A stretch of DNA of 11,876 nt from Steroidobacteraceae bacterium (GTDB taxonomy: Bacteria; Pseudomonadota; Gammaproteobacteria; Steroidobacterales; Steroidobacteraceae): positions 1 through 11,876 of the forward strand of contig JABEVI010000162.1 in NCBI GenBank assembly GCA_013044085.1. The letters are read 5' to 3'. The notes under the pieces were generated by a model, which worked only from the letters and a program-made list of their open reading frames with translations, ran no database searches and was not told the origin of the DNA. Position numbers and translations under genes: made by a program. How positions within the stretch are numbered: position 1 is the stretch's first letter; the number at the start of each line of letters is the position of its first letter. This document shows positions 6,525 to 11,876 of this stretch, piece by piece.

Positions 6525-8186
6525 TTGAACGAGATGGAATTTGACTACGTCATCGTCGGCGCCGGCTCCGCCGGCTGCGTTCTCGCCGACCGCCTGAGCG
6601 CCGACGGCAGGACACGCGTGCTCCTTCTGGAATACGGAGGTTCGGATCGCTCGATTTTCATCCAGATGCCTTCGGCCTTGTCGATTCCGATGAACATGCC
6701 GAAATACAACTGGTTCTACCACACCGAACCGGAACCGCACCTGGGCGGGCGGCGCATGCATACCCCCCGGGGCAAGGTGCTCGGCGGTTCATCCTCGATC
6801 AATGGACTGGTTTACGTGCGGGGCAATCCGCTGGATTTCGAACGCTGGGCGGAGGAGGGTGCCGCGGGCTGGCGCTACGCCGACGTGCTGCCGTACTTCA
6901 AACGCGCCGAGACCCGCGCCGAGGGCGGGGATGACTATCGTGGCGACCGGGGCCCGCTCGGCACACGGTACGGCACGCTCGAGAATCCGCTGCATGCCGC
7001 ATGGCTCGCGGCGGCCGAGGTTGCAGGCTACGCGCGCACGCGTGATATCAATGGCACCCGTCAGGAAGGCTTTGGCCGGATGGACATGACGGTCGCGAAC
7101 GGCCGCAGGGCGAGCGCCGCGAATGCCTACCTGCGGCCGGCGATGCGGCGCGGTAATTTGTCGGTACTCACGCACGCGATGGCGACGCGCATCGTTTTCG
7201 AGGGCAGGCGTGCGGTCGGCGTCGAGTTCCGCCGGGGAGACACGCTGCAGATTGCACGGGCCGCACGCGAGGTCATCCTCTCCGGTGGACCGATCAACTC
7301 CCCGCAGTTGCTCAAGCTCTCCGGCATCGGTCCGGCGGGCGAACTGCGCGAACTCGGCATACCGGTGATACACGATCTGCCCGGGGTGGGCGAGAACCTC
7401 CAGGATCACCTCGAGTTCTATTTCCAGGTGGCCTGCCGGGAGCCGGTGAGCCTCTATCCGTCGGTGAAACCCTTGGGCAAGCTGCGCGTCGGCATTCGCT
7501 GGTTGCTGTTCAAGGACGGGCTCGGGGCGAGCAATCACTTCGAGAGCTGTGGCTTCATCCGCAGTCGCGCCGGCATCCCTTATCCGGACATCCAATATCA
7601 CTTTCTACCCCTCGCCGTCGCCTACGACGGCTCGACGCTCGCGAAGGAACACGGCTACCAGGCGCACGTCGGTCCGATGCGCTCGAAAAGCCGCGGCTGG
7701 GTGCGACTCGTCTCGAGGGATCCCTTCGACAAGCCGCGCATCCTCTTCAATTATCTGAGTCATCCGGACGACTGGACCGAGATGCGTGCCTGCGTGCGCC
7801 TGACCCGCGAGATATTGGCTCAGGCACCGTTCGATCGGTACCGAGGGCGTGAGATTCAACCCGGCGCGCAGGTGGTCAGCGACACGCAGATCGACGAGTT
7901 CATCCGCGAGAAAGTGGAGAGCGCCTACCACCCCTCCTGCTCGTGCAAGATGGGCGCCGCTTCGGATCCGGGCGCGGTGGTCGATCCCGAGACGCGCGTC
8001 TACGGGATCGAGCGCCTGCGCATCGTCGATTCCTCGATAATGCCGTCGGTCACGACCGGCAACCTGAACGCACCGACGATCATGCTCGCCGAGAAGGCTG
8101 CGGATCACATTCTCGGACGGGGCATGCTGCCGGCATCCGAGGCAACGTTCTACCAGGCTTCAAACTGGCGCGCCGCGCAGCGTTGA
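6525..8186 (+). CDS. betA: Choline dehydrogenase (GMC oxidoreductase)
   Basis: This 553-residue FAD enzyme oxidises choline to betaine aldehyde, handing its product to the BetB domain encoded just upstream. It shows the FAD-binding GAGSAG at 12-17, the GMC signature from G83 (GKVLGGSSSINGLVYVRGN), the catalytic histidine H469 in AYHPSCSCKMG, and the partner N513 in GNLNAPT. Conserved BetA stretches such as EPVSLYPS, GASNHFE and QYHFLP are present, as is the typical LPAS C-terminal tail. Length equals that of E. coli BetA. TTG 6525 has GGAG (6511-6514) 10 nt upstream. ATG 6534 gives the usual MEFDY family start but has poor ribosome binding, so the start is ambiguous by three codons. One oddity is EYGGS at 36-40, where BetA proteins usually have EAGG after the ribose-binding glutamate. 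The enzyme is probably membrane-associated. Confidence 0.93.
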   Translation: MNEMEFDYVIVGAGSAGCVLADRLSADGRTRVLLLEYGGSDRSIFIQMPSALSIPMNMPKYNWFYHTEPEPHLGGRRMHTPRGKVLGGSSSINGLVYVRGNPLDFERWAEEGAAGWRYADVLPYFKRAETRAEGGDDYRGDRGPLGTRYGTLENPLHAAWLAAAEVAGYARTRDINGTRQEGFGRMDMTVANGRRASAANAYLRPAMRRGNLSVLTHAMATRIVFEGRRAVGVEFRRGDTLQIARAAREVILSGGPINSPQLLKLSGIGPAGELRELGIPVIHDLPGVGENLQDHLEFYFQVACREPVSLYPSVKPLGKLRVGIRWLLFKDGLGASNHFESCGFIRSRAGIPYPDIQYHFLPLAVAYDGSTLAKEHGYQAHVGPMRSKSRGWVRLVSRDPFDKPRILFNYLSHPDDWTEMRACVRLTREILAQAPFDRYRGREIQPGAQVVSDTQIDEFIREKVESAYHPSCSCKMGAASDPGAVVDPETRVYGIERLRIVDSSIMPSVTTGNLNAPTIMLAEKAADHILGRGMLPASEATFYQASNWRAAQR

Positions 8187-8215
8187 GCTGCATCCCAAGC
8201 CGCTTCGGCCGGTCG

Positions 8216-8247
8216 CCGGGCGGGCGCGCTGCTGCGCGCCCGCCCGG
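8216..8247. terminator. Bidirectional GC-rich hairpin between convergent betA and TonB receptor
   Basis: A perfect 14-bp stem (8216-8229 paired with 8234-8247) has a TGCT loop (8230-8233). It lies between the betA stop (8186) and the receptor stop (8263), so it can serve both transcripts. Neither strand has a clear T-run after the stem. It may therefore act as an RNA-protecting or polymerase-pausing hairpin rather than a classic intrinsic terminator. Confidence 0.65.
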
Positions 8248-8262
8248 GTTCGAGCCGGTTCT

Positions 8263-10941
8263 TCAGAACTTGTAGCCGAATTGCACGCCGATCACGCGCG
8301 GCCGCAGCGGCGTCTGCGCGACGATGAACTGGTCGCTGTTGGTGTTGACGCTGGCGTTCGAGTTCGCGAGGTTCTCGCCGTAGATCTTGGCGTTCCACGC
8401 GCCCTTGGATACGCCGAAGGAAGCATCATAGACCGTGTACGAGGGATTCTCCCAACGCAGGCGGCCGCTGATCGAACCGCTCTGTGCGAAGGTCTGCGCG
8501 GACCCGGCCTGCGTGAACGAGTGGTCGGTATGCACCGCGCCAGCCTGCACGAACCAGTGGTACTCGAACGCCGACCAAACGTAACGGGCGCGCAGGGAGA
8601 ACTGCATGGGCGGGGAATTCGCGCTCGGTGAGCCGACCGGGCCATACGGATTGCCGACGGTGAAGCACGAGGTCGGCCCCGACGGGCAGTAGCTGGTGAT
8701 CGGCTTGCCGAAGTTGACGCTCTGCGGGTTGGTGTCGAGCAGCGCCGGCGAGTTCGTCTGCCGGCTCTGATTCCACGAGGCCGCACCCTGCAGGGTGAGG
8801 CCCTCGGTCACGCGCGCCACCAGCGAGGTCTCCACGCCCTTGACCACGAAGTTCTGGCCGTTGGTGTCGAAATAGACGTTGCCGACGCCGATACCCGGAT
8901 CGAAGAAGGCGATCTGCACGTCGTTCCAGTTCTCCTGGTAAAGCGCGCCGTTCCACTGCAGCCGGTGATCGAGCCATTCGGTCTTCCAACCGATCTCGTT
9001 GTTGGTCAGCGAGTCGGAATGGTAGGCCTGCGGGATCATGTACTGCCACTGGCCATCCGGGCCCGTGATCTTTTGCGATCCGCCGTTCTGGTTGAAGCCG
9101 CCCGGCCGGAAGCCCTGCGACCAGGTGTAATAGAGCATCGCATCCGGGGTGACGTGCCAGGTGAGGTTCGCCCGGCTCTTCCAGCCCGACTCGGTATCGG
9201 CGAGATTTTGCGCGTTCAGATTGTACGAGGACCCGCTGATGCAGCCGTTCGCCGGCGTGCCCTGGTCGAAACAGCCGAAGCTGCTGAGGACGCTGCCGGC
9301 GGAGCTGTTCTCGAAGCGGAAGTGACGCGTACCCACCGTGACGGTCAACACCTTCGGAATGATGTCGTAGTCCATCGACACGAAGAATGCGAGCTGCTTC
9401 GTCTCGCGCTGGGTATCCTGGTAGAACGAGGTCGGGTCGCTCTGGATGCCCGGCAGCGCAACACTCGATCCGGGGAAGGTGCCGACGTCGGACAGGCAAC
9501 CGCTGTTGCCGGGCGTGCCGGCGGCGCCGTTCGCGGTGCAGTTCGGGATGGACTTGTAGTCCCAGCGCGTCTGGTCGAAGACCTTGTTGGTCTCGTAGTA
9601 CACGCCGGCGATGCCGCGCGTACGCCAGTCGCCCGGGGTGCTCAGGCGGAACTCGTTCTGCATGTGCTGGTTGGTCTCGATCGACTGCCAGGTGGAGCGC
9701 GGCGAGAAACAGGTCGACGCGAGGTTCGCTTCGCCGCCCGATCCGGGACCGTAGCACTGGTAGTAATCGGCGTAGACGCCACGCGCATAGTTCGTGTAAT
9801 CGCCCATCTGTTGCATGTGCCGCACGAGGTAGCCGCCGGTGTAGACCGCGCGCAGTACTCCGAAGAGCCTGCCATGGACGGTCCAGGCGGTGTTCTCGAA
9901 CTTGTCCTTGTTGTAGGCATTGTTGAACAGGGTCACTTCGAGCGGTGCGAGCGGTGCGCCATCCGCAGCGTTCGGCTGCTGGTAGAACACCCCCTGCGTA
10001 TCGAGGTTCTGGTACATCTGGGTGAGCAAAATGTTCCAGTCGTCGTTGATCTTGTAGAGAAGCTCGACGCGCCCGCCTTTGTAGGTCGTCGGATTGATCG
10101 CACGCTGGGCGATCGAGTAGTTGTTGATCGGCGTGCTGCTCGGGGGCACGCAAAATCCGTTGTTCGGCTGCCCGTTGGGGCACTGACCGTTGACGGCCGG
10201 ATAGTTGGCGTAGTGAATGCCGATGTCGGTGTTCTTGCGGGTGAAGGTCGCCGGCACGTTGTCGATGTAACCGCCGCGGCTGTCGTTGTAGATCACCGCG
10301 CGCAGCGCCAGCTTGTCATTGATCAGCGGCACATTGAGCACCGCCGAGAGGTTCGTGTTCGGGTCGCCATGGGCGGTGACGCCGTAGCCGGCGGTGACGT
10401 TGCCCTCGGTTCTATCCAGCACCGGCTTGTTGGTGATGTAGCGGATCACACCGGCCTCGGCACCGGCTCCGAAGAGCGTGCCCTGGGGCCCTTCGAGGAC
10501 CTCGATGCGATTCAGGTCCGCGGCGTAGACGTCGAGATTGCGGTTTGGCAGCTGTCCGGACTGGTTGTCGAGATAGATGGCGACGTTCGGAAAGAACGCG
10601 GTCGAGCCGCTGCCTTGAGTGCCTTGAGCGCCGGCGCTCAGACCGCGCATGAAGACCTCGTTTTGCCCGGGGCCGTTGTTCTGCGTCGAGACGTTCGGCA
10701 GATACTTGACGTAGTCGTCAAAGGTCGCGACGTTCAACTGGGTGAGCGTCCTCGCCGTGAAGGCCTGCATGGCGATCGGCACGTCCTGCATGCTCTGCAC
10801 GCGGCGCTGCGCGGTGACCGTGATCACTTGGAGCATGTCGGAGCCGGTGTCACTGTTGCTCGTCACCGGTGTCGCGGCTGCCGCGCCGACCGAGACGCCT
10901 CCGAGAATCGCGGCGATCGCAAACGAGAGCTTCGAGTTCAT
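8263..10941 (-). CDS. TonB-dependent outer-membrane receptor
   Basis: This 892-residue outer-membrane transporter would import a scarce or bulky ligand using TonB energy. It has a signal peptide (about 1-23, MNSKLSFAIAAILGG then AAA), a TonB-box-like stretch (LQVITVTAQRR, 37-47), a plug domain (about 50-170, with VFMRGL and RIEVLEGPQGTLFGAGAEAGVIRYIT), a beta-barrel, and a C-terminal aromatic Phe (GVQFGYKF) needed for barrel assembly. All ten cysteines fall in five close pairs (254/264, 396/411, 468/482, 557/567, 752/759), probably in surface loops. The start is ATG 10941, with AAGGGG (10950-10955) 8 nt upstream. The ligand cannot be read from sequence. Neighbouring choline, carnitine and sarcosine genes suggest a methylated-amine compound or a choline-containing lipid or ester, which is inference. 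Confidence 0.92.
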   Translation of the reverse strand: MNSKLSFAIAAILGGVSVGAAAATPVTSNSDTGSDMLQVITVTAQRRVQSMQDVPIAMQAFTARTLTQLNVATFDDYVKYLPNVSTQNNGPGQNEVFMRGLSAGAQGTQGSGSTAFFPNVAIYLDNQSGQLPNRNLDVYAADLNRIEVLEGPQGTLFGAGAEAGVIRYITNKPVLDRTEGNVTAGYGVTAHGDPNTNLSAVLNVPLINDKLALRAVIYNDSRGGYIDNVPATFTRKNTDIGIHYANYPAVNGQCPNGQPNNGFCVPPSSTPINNYSIAQRAINPTTYKGGRVELLYKINDDWNILLTQMYQNLDTQGVFYQQPNAADGAPLAPLEVTLFNNAYNKDKFENTAWTVHGRLFGVLRAVYTGGYLVRHMQQMGDYTNYARGVYADYYQCYGPGSGGEANLASTCFSPRSTWQSIETNQHMQNEFRLSTPGDWRTRGIAGVYYETNKVFDQTRWDYKSIPNCTANGAAGTPGNSGCLSDVGTFPGSSVALPGIQSDPTSFYQDTQRETKQLAFFVSMDYDIIPKVLTVTVGTRHFRFENSSAGSVLSSFGCFDQGTPANGCISGSSYNLNAQNLADTESGWKSRANLTWHVTPDAMLYYTWSQGFRPGGFNQNGGSQKITGPDGQWQYMIPQAYHSDSLTNNEIGWKTEWLDHRLQWNGALYQENWNDVQIAFFDPGIGVGNVYFDTNGQNFVVKGVETSLVARVTEGLTLQGAASWNQSRQTNSPALLDTNPQSVNFGKPITSYCPSGPTSCFTVGNPYGPVGSPSANSPPMQFSLRARYVWSAFEYHWFVQAGAVHTDHSFTQAGSAQTFAQSGSISGRLRWENPSYTVYDASFGVSKGAWNAKIYGENLANSNASVNTNSDQFIVAQTPLRPRVIGVQFGYKF

Positions 10942-11027
10942 GGAGTCATCCCCTTGCAGAATTTGGAAAATTTCACTGTGTCAGCCGTTCTACGGCGCAC
11001 GTGCGTCGCGTGCCGCCTCGAATAAGA

Positions 11028-11043
11028 TTGAATGATTACTCAA
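11028..11043 (+). promoter_or_regulatory. Candidate operator site C upstream of TonB receptor
   Basis: TTGAATGATTACTCAA is an imperfect palindrome: 12 of 16 positions match its own reverse complement, with perfect TTGA/TCAA ends. Its left half TTGAATGA is identical to site A, and the full site matches site A at 12 of 16. It lies 87-102 bp upstream of the receptor start. A shared regulator is inferred. This level of match alone could occur by chance. Confidence 0.35.
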
Positions 11044-11191
11044 CCAATGCCGCATCCCCACAACACAACATATCTTGTCTCAACCGCTGCCCGAATTCAA
11101 GCATGCGTATCTCGGCAGGTTTTTGCTTGCTTTACAGCAAATTACCAATTTAATGCGGATATTGCCTTTAACGCACCTCGCAAGGAATAAA

Positions 11192-11207
11192 TTGAAGGGT
11201 TGTTTAA
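11192..11207 (+). promoter_or_regulatory. Candidate operator site D, distal to TonB receptor
   Basis: TTGAAGGGTTGTTTAA matches site A (4267-4282) at 13 of 16 positions in the same orientation. It lies about 250 bp upstream of the receptor start and about 63 bp beyond the soxG stop. Its end overlaps the left arm of the hairpin at 11206-11230. It may be a distal operator or a chance match. Confidence 0.25.
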
Positions 11208-11230
11208 TGTTGTATCCGCGATACGACAAT
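11206..11230 (-). terminator. Possible hairpin after the sox operon
   Basis: The arms 11206-11216 and 11220-11230 pair at 9 of 11 positions around a 3-nt loop, with a 5-bp perfect core (GTATC/GATAC). The hairpin begins 39 bp after the soxG stop in the direction of transcription. No T-run follows on the minus strand and one core-proximal pair is mismatched in that RNA, so terminator function is doubtful. It could instead be a DNA-binding dyad. Confidence 0.3.
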
Positions 11231-11269
11231 CTCTCAGGATCATCGCCGGCCAGGCGCCCGCAGAGCGTC

Positions 11270-11815
11270 TTACTCGTAATCGCGTGCGATCTCGTTGAGA
11301 AGGGCGACGACGTAGGGCGCGAAGGAGCGCCACACCTCGACGTGAAACCGATCAGGCTGCTGGCGCCAGAGCACGATGTCGGCTTTCGCAAGGGCGGTCC
11401 GTGTACACATCCCGACCGGGAACTGACTGAGATCCAGATCGAGCGGGCAGGCGCCATTGAGGATTTGGGTGGCCTGCGGACCCCGAATTTCGAGGCCGAT
11501 CTGCCGATGGCTGACGTCGACGATCGCGTGCGGCACGGCGCCGAGCGCCGCCGCGATGGCCGCTGCGATCCGCGCGGCGTCCTGGTCGGCGGGTGCGAGC
11601 AACAGACGCTCGTCCGGACCGAGCCATAGGCTGGCGCGATCACCGTCGACGCGGGCCCGGCAGACCTCGTCCGCGGAGGCGATCGGAAAGCCTGCTTCGG
11701 CCGCCGCTCGCGCCGTTCGGTCGCCGTGGAACACGAGACGGGTGAGCGGCGCCTTGACGCTCATCCACGAGGTGGGCGCAAAGCTCGGCGATGTTCGTGA
11801 GGCCGTCTCATGCAT
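11270..11815 (-). CDS. soxG: Sarcosine oxidase gamma subunit
   Basis: This 181-residue protein is the small gamma subunit of heterotetrameric sarcosine oxidase, which converts sarcosine to glycine with transfer of the methyl group to tetrahydrofolate. Characteristic segments are WLGPDERLLL, VDVSHRQIGLEIRGPQA, NGACPLDLDLSQFPVGMCTRT, and the C-terminal IVLWRQQPDRFHVEVWRSFA run, all typical of SoxG. Length is within the family range. The start at ATG 11815 overlaps the soxA stop by 8 bp, as usual for the soxBDAG order, and supports translational coupling. An upstream extension of the frame would run into soxA and is not used. The complex is cytoplasmic. It would act on sarcosine formed from betaine by demethylation. 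Related heterotetrameric dimethylglycine oxidases exist, so substrate is probable rather than certain. Confidence 0.9.
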   Translation of the reverse strand: MHETASRTSPSFAPTSWMSVKAPLTRLVFHGDRTARAAAEAGFPIASADEVCRARVDGDRASLWLGPDERLLLAPADQDAARIAAAIAAALGAVPHAIVDVSHRQIGLEIRGPQATQILNGACPLDLDLSQFPVGMCTRTALAKADIVLWRQQPDRFHVEVWRSFAPYVVALLNEIARDYE

Positions 11816-11876
11816 GAATGCGCTCTCCGCTCTGATCGTAAAACACCGGCGAAACGACCTCGACCGCCACATCGCC
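11808..11876 (-). CDS. soxA: Sarcosine oxidase alpha subunit, C-terminal end (partial at right edge)
   Basis: Only the last 22 codons and the stop are in the window. They read GDVAVEVVSPVFYDQSGERI followed by HA and a TGA stop at 11808-11810. The VEVVSPVFYD ending is typical of the GcvT-like folate-binding C-terminus of sarcosine oxidase alpha. The stop overlaps the soxG start by 8 bp, which fits a sox operon entering from the right. Confidence 0.75.
   Translation of the reverse strand, partial: GDVAVEVVSPVFYDQSGERIHA

Larger units (their letters stand above)
10942..11269. other. 328-bp intergenic region between soxG end and TonB receptor start
   Basis: No convincing gene lies here. The region is more AT-rich than its surroundings. 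It holds the receptor's ribosome binding site (10950-10955), two motifs resembling the divergent-promoter operator sites (11028-11043 and 11192-11207), a small exact hairpin with arms TTGCT and AGCAA near 11128-11141, and a larger imperfect hairpin at 11206-11230. The receptor promoter must lie here, but I could not pick a strong -35/-10 pair. A plus-strand open frame crossing it continues antisense through soxG and looks spurious. Confidence 0.7.

Noticed and set aside
4778..6544. Plus-strand shifted open frame (588 codons) inside betI-betB
   Set aside because: Arg-rich frame-shadow translation without motifs. The overlapping frame has all the TetR and dehydrogenase residues.
5217..6761. Minus-strand open frame (514 codons) opposite betI-betB and the start of betA
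   Set aside because: It spans the junction of two well-recognised genes on the other strand and shows no family motif.
8965..11025. Very long plus-strand open frame (686 codons) opposite the TonB receptor
   Set aside because: It is antisense to a clear receptor gene with signal peptide, plug and C-terminal Phe. The translation is rich in Arg, Val and Asp with no recognisable domain, as expected from reverse reading of GC-rich coding DNA.
11075..11629. Plus-strand open frame crossing the intergenic region and soxG
   Set aside because: Most of it is antisense to soxG, there is no recognisable domain, and no good ribosome binding site was seen.
1..11876. CRISPR arrays, tRNA or rRNA genes, insertion sequences
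   Set aside because: No regularly spaced repeats, no transposase motifs, no terminal inverted repeats with target duplication and no tRNA-like cloverleaf were seen.

Overview
The window is a GC-rich bacterial chromosome segment. It encodes uptake and breakdown of methylated quaternary amines: carnitine, choline, betaine and sarcosine. The outer-membrane TonB-dependent receptor and Gram-negative gene set point to a proteobacterium. The receptor style suggests a gammaproteobacterium, perhaps of the Nevskiales or Steroidobacter type, but that assignment is only inference. Nothing in the window looks like a phage, transposon or CRISPR array.

Layout, left to right. Bases 1-4303 form a minus-strand operon. 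It starts with an ABC importer: a substrate-binding/permease fusion overlapping its ATPase by 4 bp. A dehydrocarnitine-cleaving BKACE enzyme follows, then the start of a betainyl-CoA thioesterase that runs off the left edge. An AT-rich divergent promoter region lies at about 4304-4418. Bases 4419-8186 form a plus-strand operon of two genes. The first is a 696-codon fusion of a BetI-type TetR regulator to a betaine aldehyde dehydrogenase (BetB). The second is choline dehydrogenase (betA), 15 bp downstream. A long GC hairpin at 8216-8247 separates betA from a convergent minus-strand TonB-dependent receptor (8263-10941). After a 328-bp intergenic region come the end of a minus-strand sarcosine oxidase operon: soxG, and the last codons of soxA at the right edge.

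How the genes fit together. The receptor may bring a ligand across the outer membrane, and the ABC importer carries a choline/betaine/carnitine-type amine across the inner membrane. BetA and the BetB domain convert choline to glycine betaine. BKACE and the thioesterase convert dehydrocarnitine to betaine. Sarcosine oxidase acts near the end of betaine demethylation to glycine. Carnitine dehydrogenase and the betaine and dimethylglycine demethylation enzymes are not visible here and would have to lie outside.

Most notable points. (1) The predicted repressor and the enzyme of the choline pathway are one polypeptide, BetI-BetB. (2) The transporter has its binding protein fused in front of the permease and keeps what I recall as the full choline-binding residue set of ChoX. 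(3) A 16-bp TTGA-N8-TCAA-like motif occurs at the starts of both divergent operons and, more weakly, twice upstream of the TonB receptor. This suggests a small regulon controlled by the fusion protein.
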